From Haloarcula ordinaria (GTDB lineage Archaea > Halobacteriota > Halobacteria > Halobacteriales > Haloarculaceae): a stretch of DNA of 64,000 nt. A model generated the notes under the pieces. That model was not told the origin of the DNA, did no database searches, and worked only from the letters and a program-made list of their open reading frames with translations. Numbering within the stretch: position 1 is the stretch's first letter; every line of letters starts with the position of its first letter. Positions 36,355 to 44,255 of this stretch are shown piece by piece. Location of the stretch: the NCBI RefSeq assembly GCF_029338275.1, contig NZ_CP119789.1:3126157-3190156 (forward strand), given 5' to 3'. A program made the position numbers and the translations under genes.

Positions 36355-36653
36355 CTACTCTGTGGCGTTTTCCAGGTATTGTCCGAAGTCTTCGACTTCA
36401 CCGTACTTCTCCCTGTTTTCAACCGCCAGAAGCCCCAGTTCAGTGATTTCATAGAGCCCCGAATTCTTCGCTGGACCAACTTTTTCGACAAGTCCGTAGT
36501 CAGCGAGCTGTGGCAGCCTGACGTTCACATGGCTTCGGCTTTTGTCGATCTCTTCAGAGATATTTACAGCACATTCCGACCGTCAGCAAGACAATCGAGT
36601 ATCAGAAAATCGGTGGGGCGCTGAAGCTTCACGTCTATATCCTTATTCGTCAC
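36355..36653 (-). CDS. Winged-helix repressor-like protein (phage PhiH1 type), one frameshift
   Basis: GTG at 36653. The first frame gives TNKDIDVKLQRPTDFLILDC LADGRNV and then stops. The next frame gives AVNISEEIDKSRSHVNVRLP, then QLADYGLVEKVGPAKNSGLY and EITELGLLAVENR. Joined by one base near 36568 they form a classic haloarchaeal winged helix of about 99 aa: a helix-turn-helix (SEEIDKSRSHVNVRLPQLAD) and a wing (GLYEITELG). The total of 299 nt is one short of a whole number of codons. Likely a repressor acting on the palindrome at 36722 and the operon that starts at 36867. Confidence 0.65.
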
Positions 36654-36721
36654 CCAGAATCCCTCCGTCCTTCATATTTCTTACAAGAGATGGTGGTTAG
36701 TGATGGTTGCATACAATGGCT

Positions 36722-36736
36722 GTTACCAGCGGTAAC
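36722..36736. promoter_or_regulatory. Perfect 15-bp palindromic operator candidate
   Basis: GTTACCAGCGGTAAC has six-base arms and a three-base spacer. It lies between the divergent winged-helix gene (start 36653) and the zinc-ribbon operon (start 36867), where a repressor would bind. Confidence 0.45.
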
Positions 36737-36866
36737 TATTAGTGGTTGGGGTCAAGACGTGGTGAGTGAGGCTGACGCGACGCTCCATTGGGGGTCGTAC
36801 TCTCGTGAAAACGGGTGCGACGCCGTGGTACCAACACGGGCGTCGCGTCGGTCAACGCACGACCGT

Positions 36867-37073
36867 ATGACGACACACGCACTCCGGGGACAAAAACGCC
36901 CCGAACGGTTCACGCAGTACGCATCGATTACTGACCGGGTAACTACAGGTTGCTGTCCGGTTTGCGACCAGCCCATCGAGGGCTTCGACGCTGACGGACG
37001 GACGACCATCACTTCGTGCGGCCACAGTGCCGCCGAGACGACACTGAAAACCATTCTTCAGAGCCATGAGTAA
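36867..37073 (+). CDS. Zinc-binding microprotein
   Basis: 68 aa starting MTTHALRGQKRPERFTQY. CPVCDQPIEG and TSCGHSAAET supply a C2-CH zinc site. It is the first gene of a plus-strand operon and overlaps the next gene by 8 bp. Confidence 0.65.
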   Translation: MTTHALRGQKRPERFTQYASITDRVTTGCCPVCDQPIEGFDADGRTTITSCGHSAAETTLKTILQSHE

Positions 37074-37719
37074 CACCGACACCGAACCGAGCAACGACCA
37101 GCTGGCCACCGACGGTGGCATCGACCAGGACGTCGAGGAGATAGGCGTCGAAGCAGGCGCGGGCGAGTCCTGGGCGCAAGCCGCCGGCCGACTTCGCGAC
37201 CGCGACGACGACCGCTGGCACTACTGCATCTGTGGGGCTCGCTACCGGTCTCGCGGGGCGGCCCTTCGGTGCTGTGGTGACCGCTTCGACGACCTCGACG
37301 ACGGTGGGGCCGGGCAGGCTGTTTCAGACGGCGGCCAGGACGTCGTCTACTACGCGGTGGGGAACTACGACGTCTACCACGAGCGCCGCGACTGTCACTA
37401 CCTCCGACGTGCGGACTCTGTTCGTGAGTTGGTCGTGTCGACGATGAACGGCACGCGTGAGCCCTGCGGTGGCTGTGTTGATACCGTCGACGGTCCTGAC
37501 GGAGACGGTCGGCTCGTCGCGGACGGCGGGCAGTGTCCGAGCGGTACAGACCTACCCGACGAGTGTCCGAACTGCGGTTCGAGGAAGATACAGGGTCATC
37601 CGTCACGAGCGCCCCGGTCGCTGGGGCAAATGTGGTGCCCGGATTGTGAGCGTGAAATCTGGAAAGAAGCCAGCGGTTGGTGGATGTGCGGGTTTGACGG
37701 CGAGGTGGTCAGTGTATGA
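37066..37719 (+). CDS. Protein with several zinc-binding clusters
   Basis: 217 aa. An acidic N-terminus, then CICGARYRSRGAALRCCGD, a middle His/Cys set (RRDCHYLRRA, EPCGGCVD) and a C-terminal zinc ribbon (CPNCGSRKIQGH and CPDCEREIW). It may bind DNA, RNA or protein. It overlaps both neighbours by a few bases. No family named. Confidence 0.65.
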   Translation: MSNTDTEPSNDQLATDGGIDQDVEEIGVEAGAGESWAQAAGRLRDRDDDRWHYCICGARYRSRGAALRCCGDRFDDLDDGGAGQAVSDGGQDVVYYAVGNYDVYHERRDCHYLRRADSVRELVVSTMNGTREPCGGCVDTVDGPDGDGRLVADGGQCPSGTDLPDECPNCGSRKIQGHPSRAPRSLGQMWCPDCEREIWKEASGWWMCGFDGEVVSV

Positions 37720-38396
37720 GCGAAACGGACAGGCTCGCTCCCGACGCCGTGTCCACAGTGCGGGTCGACACTCGATACGCGAGACGACGCTATCGTCCAC
37801 ATGGTGATGCACGCATGACGGTCGACTGGCCCGCCGGGTTCGAGCGTACCGACGCGGCGCACCGCTCCCCGAATCGGAACTTCGAGGTGACGCTGCACGA
37901 CGCCGTCGAAGATCTCGACGCGGAGATGGACCGCCTGGGTGTCGACGACTGGCGGCTCTCGACGGCGATGGACCACCAGAGCCAGAATCCGAACTACCCG
38001 TACGCGAGCCAGCCAGAGCCCGAGGACCCGAGCGTTGTCCTCCACTGGTCGATGGACGGCGAACAGTTCGCCATCGCCTGTGATGCATACAGCCGCGTCC
38101 GTGACAACCTCCGCACCATCGGCCTGTACGTCCGCGAGAAGCGCAAGATGGAGAATCGGCCGGTCACCACTGGCGAGAGCGAGTTCGCGAACGCTCGTCT
38201 GCCGAGCGGTGACGAGGATGCGGTCGTCGCTTCACCGCCACCGCATGAGGTGCTCGACGTCTCACCCGACGCACCTGATGGCGTCGTCGAGGCTGCCTAC
38301 CGTGAGAAGACGAAGACGATGCATCCGGATCACGGCGGTAGCACCGAAGATTTTCAGCGACTGAAACGAGCAAAGGAGGCGATGTTGGATGTCTGA
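37716..38396 (+). CDS. DnaJ (J-domain) protein
   Basis: 226 aa. The C-terminal 60 residues form a J-domain: PHEVLDVSPDAPDGVVEAAY, the catalytic HPD in KTMHPDHGG, and FQRLKRAKEAML. The N-terminal 160 residues are a haloarchaeal domain around a Trp-rich core (WRLSTAMDHQSQNPNYPYAS). A J-domain stimulates DnaK ATPase. On a mobile element it may recruit host DnaK for replication-protein remodelling, as in phage lambda (analogy only). Confidence 0.75.
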   Translation: MSETDRLAPDAVSTVRVDTRYARRRYRPHGDARMTVDWPAGFERTDAAHRSPNRNFEVTLHDAVEDLDAEMDRLGVDDWRLSTAMDHQSQNPNYPYASQPEPEDPSVVLHWSMDGEQFAIACDAYSRVRDNLRTIGLYVREKRKMENRPVTTGESEFANARLPSGDEDAVVASPPPHEVLDVSPDAPDGVVEAAYREKTKTMHPDHGGSTEDFQRLKRAKEAMLDV

Positions 38397-38619
38397 AGAG
38401 GACGACGCGTTCGAATTCGAGGCGAAGATCCAGCGGGGAAACGGTACTGACGACCGCGATACGTTCAAGGCGAAGGTCAGTGCGAACACGATCGACGAGC
38501 TGGACGAGCGCGTTCAGGAGATCCGCTCGAAGATCGAGGACTGGGCGGTCGAGTTTCGTCACATCCAGCCCGACGACGAGCAGCAGCTGCCGGAGGACCA
38601 GGCGACGCTCGTAAACTGA
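38389..38619 (+). CDS. Small acidic protein, partner of the J-domain gene
   Basis: 76 aa, overlapping the J-domain gene by 8 bp. Acidic, with a helix SANTIDELDERVQEIRSKIE and a Trp. A common haloarchaeal plasmid protein of unknown function. Confidence 0.6.
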   Translation: MSEEDDAFEFEAKIQRGNGTDDRDTFKAKVSANTIDELDERVQEIRSKIEDWAVEFRHIQPDDEQQLPEDQATLVN

Positions 38620-38647
38620 TAAGCGAATTGCGTCAGCAGTGCGGTCA

Positions 38648-38687
38648 GGCCCACTGGTGGAGATCCGGTTCGATTCCGGATGGGTCA
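38648..38687 (+). other. tRNA 3'-half-like sequence, candidate attP core
   Basis: A perfect T-arm (TCCGG at 38664-38668, loop TTCGATT, CCGGA at 38676-38680) is followed by TGGGTCA. GGCCCA at 38648-38653 could pair with TGGGTC. The 5' acceptor, D-arm and anticodon arm are absent, so it is not a tRNA gene. It lies 120 bp before a tyrosine integrase, the classic place for an attP that carries the 3' end of a host tRNA gene. Confidence 0.55.
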
Positions 38688-38748
38688 CTCGACAGCGAGC
38701 GGGCCCAGGGTACCAATCTGCCCCGCTCGCTGTCACTGGAGAGACCCA
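38681..38748. repeat. Strong inverted repeat before the integrase
   Basis: The 13-bp arms GACAGCGAGCGGG (38691-38703) and CCCGCTCGCTGTC (38722-38734) are perfectly complementary with an 18-base loop. Outer blocks TGGGTC (38681-38686) and GACCCA (38743-38748) also pair. It could be an excisionase or integrase arm site, a terminator or a cruciform. Confidence 0.75.
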
Positions 38749-38813
38749 TGCAGGACCACACAGAGTACGGATTTGGTAGTTTCGGCCACGGTGGAGGTGT
38801 TGCTGTCGCGTGA
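38748..38813 (+). CDS. 21-codon leader ORF before the integrase
   Basis: ATG at 38748 reads MQDHTEYGFGSFGHGGGVAV and stops at TGA 38811, overlapping the integrase GTG by 4 bp. It may couple integrase translation to ribosomes passing the hairpin. Weak support beyond the overlap. Confidence 0.3.
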   Translation: MQDHTEYGFGSFGHGGGVAVA

Positions 38814-39991
38814 GCGACGATGAACGCGATGCCGACGAGTTGCTGGACGAGCTCCGGGAGATCGTCGACGAAGAGCCAGACCTCGAATCGGTCGAGCCTC
38901 GCGAAGCGTTCGATATCTGGATGAAGCAGCAGGACATGGCCGAGTCGACGGCCCAGTCCTACCGCTACCGGATCAAGCCGTTTCTGGATTTCCTCGATGA
39001 GCGCGGCATCGACGATTTAAGCGAGGTGTCGACTCGGCACATCAAGGAGTTCGAGGCGCTTCGGTGGTCTTCGGACCTCCAGACGAACACCTTGAACAAC
39101 CAGTTCGGGACGCTTCGGCAGTGGCTGCAGTACTGTCGCGACCTGAAAGCGGTCTCCGAGGACGTCGTCGCGGCGATCGAGGTGCCGGACCTTTCGAAAG
39201 AGGAGCGTGTGAACACGGCGAAGCTGGTCACCGAGCGTGCCCAGCAGATCCTCGAGGACCTGGACCGCTACCGGTACGCGTCTCGAGAGCACGTTCTGTT
39301 CCTCTTGCTGTGGCGGACCACGGCTCGGCTCGGTACGATTCGATCGCTGGACCTTGATGACCTTTACCTCGATGATGGCGACCGCGATCGCCTCCGGGCC
39401 GATCTCAAAAGCCAGGGGTACGCGCCACACGTCGTCGAGAGCATCCTCGATGAGGCATCTCTCCCGTTTCTCTATCCCCAGCATCAGCCGGATTCGGAGA
39501 CGCCGTTGAAGAACAAGCAAGGAGGTAGTCGCGTCATCAACATCGCCGACTGGGTCGCGGAAGTTCTCCAGGACTATATCCGTGTCAATCGTGCCGACGT
39601 GACTGATGAATTTGGCCGTCGGCCGCTGCTGACCTCGAAGAAGGGCGGCGGCCGGTTGTCGAAGTCGGCGATGCGGAATTGGATTTATATCCTCACCCAG
39701 CCGTGCGAATTCGGCGGTCCGTGTCCGCACGACCGAGATCCGGAGGAGTGCGAGGCTCGCGAGCACGGTCACGGGTCGAAGTGCCCCAGCTCGCGGAGTC
39801 CGCATAAGATTCGGACTGGTTCGATCACTCACCACCGTGATCGAGGCTGGCCGATTCCGGATCTCTCGGAGAAGGCGAACACCAGCGAGGAGCTGATAGA
39901 GGGCGTTTACGACCAGCCAGAACAGTTGGTTCGCGGCGCGTCGCGGCGCGAACATCTCGACAAACTCGACGATTCTGACCACGATTCATGA
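38810..39991 (+). CDS. Tyrosine recombinase/integrase (XerC/D-like)
   Basis: 393 aa from GTG 38810 with GGAGGT upstream. A SAM-like N-terminal core-binding domain (AESTAQSYRYRIKPFLDFLD) is followed by the catalytic domain: Arg in TTARLGTIRSLDL, HxxR in SPHKIRTGSITHH, the Trp/His position in RDRGWPIP, and Tyr in EGVYDQPEQL. An acidic C-terminal tail. It has the usual length for haloarchaeal plasmid and provirus integrases and differs from the 198-aa recombinases. It probably integrates the replicon at the tRNA-like site just upstream. Confidence 0.9.
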   Translation: MSDDERDADELLDELREIVDEEPDLESVEPREAFDIWMKQQDMAESTAQSYRYRIKPFLDFLDERGIDDLSEVSTRHIKEFEALRWSSDLQTNTLNNQFGTLRQWLQYCRDLKAVSEDVVAAIEVPDLSKEERVNTAKLVTERAQQILEDLDRYRYASREHVLFLLLWRTTARLGTIRSLDLDDLYLDDGDRDRLRADLKSQGYAPHVVESILDEASLPFLYPQHQPDSETPLKNKQGGSRVINIADWVAEVLQDYIRVNRADVTDEFGRRPLLTSKKGGGRLSKSAMRNWIYILTQPCEFGGPCPHDRDPEECEAREHGHGSKCPSSRSPHKIRTGSITHHRDRGWPIPDLSEKANTSEELIEGVYDQPEQLVRGASRREHLDKLDDSDHDS

Positions 39992-40161
39992 GTGACAATA
40001 CAGACATGAATCCGGGCAGGATTGCATGCGAATCGCCGGACGGCACCGTAGTGTCCTCGGCGGTCCCACTTCAATTCTACCCGGATGGAAATTATCAGAC
40101 GTACAGAGCCGCTGAATCCAAATTCCTTTCAGAAATAGAGTGGACTAAACCCCTCGTTTAA
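39988..40161 (+). CDS. Small hypothetical protein behind the integrase
   Basis: 57 aa (MSDNTDMNPGRIACESPDGT, ending EIEWTKPLV). The start overlaps the integrase stop by 4 bp. Possibly an excisionase-like partner, judged on position only. Confidence 0.45.
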   Translation: MSDNTDMNPGRIACESPDGTVVSSAVPLQFYPDGNYQTYRAAESKFLSEIEWTKPLV

Positions 40162-40177
40162 GTGGGAGGTGGTCGGC

Positions 40178-40297
40178 TTGATTACCGACCTTTCTGAGTC
40201 GGAATCAACCCCACTCATCTGTGAATTCTGTGGGTTTCCGATCAACCAGAACGACCAGCGCTGCCCAGCGCTCGACGACGGGAGGTGCCGGCCATGA
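40178..40297 (+). CDS. 39-aa zinc microprotein
   Basis: The TTG at 40178 is preceded by GGAGGT (40165-40170) at 7-nt spacing; an in-frame GTG at 40169 is the alternative. ICEFCGFPINQNDQRCPAL gives a Cys set for one zinc. The stop overlaps the next ATG (ATGA). Confidence 0.4.
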   Translation: MITDLSESESTPLICEFCGFPINQNDQRCPALDDGRCRP

Positions 40298-40500
40298 GCC
40301 CGCAGTGCGAGAACTGCGGCGCGCACGTCTCCGCGGAGTACCACCGCGTCCGCTCGGGCAACGATGGCGTCCTTCACGGCTGCCCGTCATGCACGTCGCC
40401 GGCGACGCGCCAGCGAGAGGCAGCTGGCCTCGAGGCAGATTACAAGGTGCGGACAGACGCTGAGGGGCGGACCGTCGTCGATCGAGGTGGTGAGGCGTGA
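40294..40500 (+). CDS. Zinc-ribbon microprotein
   Basis: 68 aa: MSPQCENCGAHVSAEYHRVR, then GCPSCTSPATRQ. Two CxxC pairs, a typical zinc ribbon. GGAGGTG lies upstream, and there are 4-bp overlaps on both sides in a tightly coupled array. Confidence 0.65.
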   Translation: MSPQCENCGAHVSAEYHRVRSGNDGVLHGCPSCTSPATRQREAAGLEADYKVRTDAEGRTVVDRGGEA

Positions 40501-40721
40501 CGACCTCGCTGACGAACCTGAACAGAGCCGGCGACCTGTCCACTGACGGCGACGGCGAGTTCCGCTGTGAGTACTGCAACGCTCGCTGCACCAGGTCGCC
40601 CACGAGTAACCTCGAGTACGGTCATCTAACTGGGTGCCCCCAGCGCCCAGACGATCTCCCGAAGGGTGGTGGTTACGTCTCAGAGCGTGACCAACTCGAC
40701 GTCGGCCAGGAGGTGGCCTGA
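40497..40721 (+). CDS. Zinc-finger microprotein
   Basis: 74 aa from a GTG overlapping the previous stop. FRCEYCNARCTR and GHLTGCPQR give a C-C-H-C zinc set. Part of the same coupled array. Function unknown. Confidence 0.6.
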   Translation: MTTSLTNLNRAGDLSTDGDGEFRCEYCNARCTRSPTSNLEYGHLTGCPQRPDDLPKGGGYVSERDQLDVGQEVA

Positions 40722-40942
40722 TGGTCGCCCGCGGCGATGTCTGCGAGTCCTGCGGGACGGTCTGTCGGGCGACGATGACCCGTTTCGCCGATGGCTCGCG
40801 CTGGGGGATGTGTCACGAGTGCACCCGACAGTGGCTGCTCATCTGGCGGTTCTTCTGTGAACGACAGCCCCGGCAGGCGAATCGAGTCCGGGCACAGGCG
40901 AACAGTGATTCGCTCGCTCGTGCCGACGGAGGTGAGCGATAG
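40721..40942 (+). CDS. Zinc-ribbon microprotein
   Basis: 73 aa: VCESCGTVCRATMTRFADGS then GMCHECTRQW. Two CxxC pairs and a basic C-terminal helix (RQPRQANRVRAQ) suited to nucleic-acid contact. Last of the four-gene microprotein array. Confidence 0.65.
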   Translation: MVARGDVCESCGTVCRATMTRFADGSRWGMCHECTRQWLLIWRFFCERQPRQANRVRAQANSDSLARADGGER

Positions 40943-40975
40943 ATGGTTGGCATTGCAACTGGATTGCCAGTCAAG

Positions 40976-41107
40976 TCATCGTGTTTCTCCGGTATCTATC
41001 GTCCCACTAATCCCACAATCAGGGCACGTCATTTCCCTGCGGTTGTTGCTACTGGAAAGCATCACGTAGCAGTTCCCGCACTCACAAACCACCTGGCTGG
41101 GTGTCAC
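40976..41107 (-). CDS. 43-aa zinc ribbon, leaderless
   Basis: GTG at 41107 with a clear TATA (TTTTTATAATAC) about 27 nt upstream on the minus strand, so the mRNA should be leaderless. CECGNC and CPDCGISG form a minimal zinc ribbon. It is the only minus-strand gene in this part of the operon region. Confidence 0.6.
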   Translation of the reverse strand: MTPSQVVCECGNCYVMLSSSNNRREMTCPDCGISGTIDTGETR

Positions 41108-41231
41108 GAGAATAACTATCACCGAAGTATTATAAAAATACGGACTGGTCAACGTCAGTCTCAGAAAGTCGCCTTGCAGCGAGACCTCCAAGCAGTCCTC
41201 AAATTCCTGGCTTCCTGTGGGGGTGAAGAGC

Positions 41232-41501
41232 GTGTCGAGTGACCTCCACGTCACCGACCACGTCGACAGTCGCCGCTGGCTCCAGCGCTCGGACGACCCC
41301 GTCATGGACCCGGTCGATGCCTGGGCCCATGCCGTCCGCCTTCGCGGCCACGGCCTCGAGGGCGACGAGGTTCGCTACCACGAGCACACGCGAACCGTGC
41401 TCGTCCGGAAGAACACCAGCTTGGTGACCGTCCTGGATGCCACTGACCTGCCGTCTCAGGTCCGCTTCGCGGTGCGGCTCGTACGGGGTGCTGATGACTG
41501 A
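41232..41501 (+). CDS. Small RelE/BrnT-like haloarchaeal protein
   Basis: 89 aa from GTG 41232 with GGTGA five bases before it. LHVTDHVDSRRWLQR, DPVDAWAHAVRLRGHGLEGD, VRYHEHTRTVLVRKNTSLVT and VLDA follow a fold seen in small haloarchaeal virus and plasmid proteins and loosely resemble RelE-type toxins. No antitoxin partner is obvious. It overlaps the next ATG (TGATG). Confidence 0.5.
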   Translation: MSSDLHVTDHVDSRRWLQRSDDPVMDPVDAWAHAVRLRGHGLEGDEVRYHEHTRTVLVRKNTSLVTVLDATDLPSQVRFAVRLVRGADD

Positions 41502-42031
41502 TGCCGTCGACGCATCAGTCCAGCGACCGCCGCGAGCGGCTGCACTGTCCGAACGCCCAGGAACGCCTCGGCGAAGATCCGGCTCGGTGGCTCGACTGGG
41601 ATTTCCTTCGGGATTCGGCCCGAAAGGACCTGGTCTGGTCGCTCATCGACGGAATGGACTCTCTCGAGCGTGTGCGTATCTGGAAGGGCGTCGAGCGAAA
41701 GATCGCGAACGACCGGGCCGAGGATGAGGCCCACATCGACATCGACCAGCCGCGCGGCCCGATCATGCAGCGCCTCGACCAGCGCGAGGAGTGGTTGACG
41801 CTGCACGGCGAGCGTCCTGACCGGCTCCCGGACGGCCCACGACGTCCTTGTGACTGTTGCGACTCGGAGGAGGGTGTCTCGCCCGCCGACCTTCGCGAAC
41901 GCGACGAGACGGCGGCTGCGCGACTGGTCGACTCGCATGAGTCCGGCGGCGTCGACACCAGCGAGACGAGTCCGGCGACCGAACCCGCGACGCTCGGCGC
42001 ATTCGCGACCGACGGGGGTGAGGACGCGTGA
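41501..42031 (+). CDS. Uncharacterised plasmid protein
   Basis: 176 aa, acidic: RWLDWDFLRDSARKDLVWSL in the middle and a CDCC motif near residue 117 before a disordered Ser/Thr/Glu tail. Coupled to the following 543-aa gene by a GTGA overlap. Such a pairing suggests an accessory to the replication/HTH protein. Family not recognised. Confidence 0.55.
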   Translation: MPSTHQSSDRRERLHCPNAQERLGEDPARWLDWDFLRDSARKDLVWSLIDGMDSLERVRIWKGVERKIANDRAEDEAHIDIDQPRGPIMQRLDQREEWLTLHGERPDRLPDGPRRPCDCCDSEEGVSPADLRERDETAAARLVDSHESGGVDTSETSPATEPATLGAFATDGGEDA

Positions 42032-43659
42032 CGCAAGTCGCGCCTCAGAACCACGAAGCCGAGTGCTGGCTGTACTACGCTCCGACCGATGCCGGCGAGA
42101 GCGAGTTTGTCGACTACGACGGGCTCGACCCGTACTGGGCGCTATCGAATCTCCTCATCAATGAGTTCGATGGCTACCACGAACTCGAGACTGAGATCAA
42201 CGGTGAGTCGGTCACGATCCGATTCAACTACTCCCCATCTGGATTCACGCCGCGACCGTCTGATGACGTCGGTGGCGATCGGCTCTACGAATTCGATATC
42301 AACGTCCAGGGGCGTGACCGCCGGAAGGTCAACTACAACATCTCGCCGCGGTACCCGAATATGCTCGATTCGGACGGCGAGCCGACGACGACCGCGTTCG
42401 ATCACACCGATCCCGACGAGGGTCTCGCAATTCACTGCCAGCCGTCGAACATGCGACTCGACGAGGTTCCTCAGTTCCTCGCTCGAGCCGTGTTCGAACT
42501 GGCAGATGACGCTGGTGTCGGGATGTATCACGGCTACTTCGACGCGCCGTTCGATGGTCGCATCACTGCCCTCGAGCGCTACGTCCGCATCACCCGGTCG
42601 ATGAACGAGAGACTCATCGGGACCGGTGGTGTGATCGACCGCCTCGCCATGATGCTGTCCGATATCTCCGGCACGAAGGGTATGCACAAGTGGGACAACG
42701 AGGAGGAACGCGGGCATCACGTCGTCGTCCGGCACGGCACGACCAGTGCGAGGGAGCTGGTCTCGCATCACTGTCTCGGCGGGCAGCTGAAGAGCTATCT
42801 GCCTGAGCACCCCGACCACTTCGAGCCCGACGACCCGCTTTACCACCCGAAGGTCGGTGCGAAGTTCGTCGGTGGGCGGACTGATGGCGGTTCGGTCGAC
42901 TGGGCCGACCTCCATGATGCCGTTCGCGAACTCGACGAAAGGCTGCTCTCGGTCCTCTCTTGGGCAGGTATCCCGACCGAGCCCGGTGGGACGACGTACG
43001 TCGCCGACGACCACTTCGACGCGAGTGCAGCAGAGGAGACAGTCCCACTGCACGCCGACCCGCTCCCCCAGCTCGAGGCCGACCAAGAGCATCTGCTGCT
43101 GACCTGCCTGCGAGACATGACGCCCGCCGACGAGGCGATCGCGGAGACGCTCGCAACCGATGGTGGGATGGACGCCGATCGACTCGCCGAGGCGACCGGC
43201 ACATCGCTCTCGACCGTGTACCGAGCTCTCCAGCGCATCCCCGAGGTGCTTGAGAGTGACAACGGCCACGTCCAGTTCGTGAGCGAGAAACTCAGGCAGG
43301 AGATGCGAGCCCTTGTCGACTCCGTCGAGTCCACAATCGATTCGGCCGGCGAGCGTGCGGCTCGCGTTCTGGACCTGGAGGTTCGACAATCCGCCTCGTC
43401 GGCGTTCGACCTGTGGCTCGCGAAGTACGGCGCCGAGTTCGAGGCGCCGGAGCGCGAAGGTGAGCGGCCGGTCGTCCGCATCGATACCGCCCTCTCGACG
43501 CTCAAGTCCACGAGCTCGCCGCTCGTCGAGGACGTCATCGTCGAGATGCTCCAGGCGTGGCGAAAGGACGGGCGCGATCCGGCGACGCTCCTGGACGCAG
43601 TCCTCGAGGTCACGATCGACGGCGCGCGGCAGCAGCGGCCGGTCAGGACCCTCCACTGA
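42028..43659 (+). CDS. Large HTH-containing plasmid protein (candidate replication factor)
   Basis: 543 aa from GTG. The N-terminal half is beta-rich (WLYYAPTDAGESEFVDYDGL, VTIRFNYSPSGFTPRP). The middle has a conserved His-rich part (HHVVVRHGTTSARELVSHHC). A winged HTH lies at about residues 380-420 (DADRLAEATGTSLSTVYRAL), followed by a helical end. It is of a class found widely on haloarchaeal plasmids and viruses, usually annotated as a domain of unknown function. Its size, its HTH and the hairpin-rich non-coding region directly downstream make a replication-initiation or copy-control role plausible, but this is inference. Confidence 0.6.
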   Translation: MTQVAPQNHEAECWLYYAPTDAGESEFVDYDGLDPYWALSNLLINEFDGYHELETEINGESVTIRFNYSPSGFTPRPSDDVGGDRLYEFDINVQGRDRRKVNYNISPRYPNMLDSDGEPTTTAFDHTDPDEGLAIHCQPSNMRLDEVPQFLARAVFELADDAGVGMYHGYFDAPFDGRITALERYVRITRSMNERLIGTGGVIDRLAMMLSDISGTKGMHKWDNEEERGHHVVVRHGTTSARELVSHHCLGGQLKSYLPEHPDHFEPDDPLYHPKVGAKFVGGRTDGGSVDWADLHDAVRELDERLLSVLSWAGIPTEPGGTTYVADDHFDASAAEETVPLHADPLPQLEADQEHLLLTCLRDMTPADEAIAETLATDGGMDADRLAEATGTSLSTVYRALQRIPEVLESDNGHVQFVSEKLRQEMRALVDSVESTIDSAGERAARVLDLEVRQSASSAFDLWLAKYGAEFEAPEREGERPVVRIDTALSTLKSTSSPLVEDVIVEMLQAWRKDGRDPATLLDAVLEVTIDGARQQRPVRTLH

Positions 43660-44048
43660 CGCCCGACAGCCGAGTGGCAACACTGTTCTTCAGTCTGGTT
43701 CTTTATAAGTAATCCTGCGGGCGAGGCCCGCAACCCCTGTTTCTGGTGGACTCACTGACCGGCCAGCGACGGCGTCGGTCGCTGGTCCGGCCGGGTTCCG
43801 TGCCAGCCCAGCGGGCAGCACCCCTTAGGCCGTGTCCCTAAGGGGACATCTGGCCAAAAATACACACCGCCCCAGCCTCCGCCACCGCAGACTCCAGGTG
43901 AACCAGTAGAAACGGAGGGGTTGGCCCAGATTAATCTCTCAGTTGCTGAGAGGTTGTTGATGTTCTGCTGAATACAGCGCGCGAGTCTTGCACGATTTAT
44001 CGGTCCGCTCGATGCAGTTCAGTTCGGTCAGTAAAGGTGACCTTCCTC
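43660..44048. other. Non-coding region with three strong hairpins (candidate origin or structured RNA)
   Basis: A TATA-like CTTTATAAG (43701-43709) is followed by three hairpins: GCGGGC-GAG-GCCCGC (43717-43731); CCAGCGAC (43763-43770) with GTCGCTGG (43778-43785); and CCCCTTAGG (43821-43829) with CCTAAGGGG (43837-43845). The 27-bp repeat at 43966 lies beyond them. No open frame with coding character is seen. Confidence 0.5.
43966..43992 (+). repeat. Dispersed 27-bp repeat
   Basis: Starts TGCTGAATACAG, has GCGCGCGAG in the middle and ends TTGCA. The left arm matches the best copies exactly and the right arm is diverged. Confidence 0.55.
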
Positions 44049-44255
44049 TTAGAGGAATCCTGTTACGCCGATGAATAAAAATAGCACACCCAATCCGCGA
44101 TAAAGCCAGATAGGGGTGCCGGACTCTTCAGATTGGTCAGATGATGAACGCCGAAGGAACTCAAATCCAAACGTGTGAACTCTCTTCGGAAGGATAACGT
44201 AGGCAAGACCAAGGACTACAGCTATGACGTATCCGACTTGCCACAGAATGCTCAT
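44049..44255 (-). CDS. Small two-TM membrane protein
   Basis: 68 aa: QVGYVIAVVLGLAYVILPKR, a polar Ser-rich loop, then LYRGLGVLFLFIGVTGFL at the end. Two helices with a short loop, of a kind common in haloarchaeal genomes. Function unknown. Confidence 0.6.
   Translation of the reverse strand: MSILWQVGYVIAVVLGLAYVILPKRVHTFGFEFLRRSSSDQSEESGTPIWLYRGLGVLFLFIGVTGFL

Noticed and set aside
35434..36624. Long open frame of 396 codons on the plus strand
   Set aside because: It is Ser/Thr/Arg-rich with no family sense and lies over two coupled genes on the other strand (35536-35745 and 35745-36128) that show clear membrane helices.
38612..38690. Complete tRNA gene around the T-arm at 38664
   Set aside because: No matching 5' acceptor strand, D-arm or anticodon stem upstream; only the 3' half is present.
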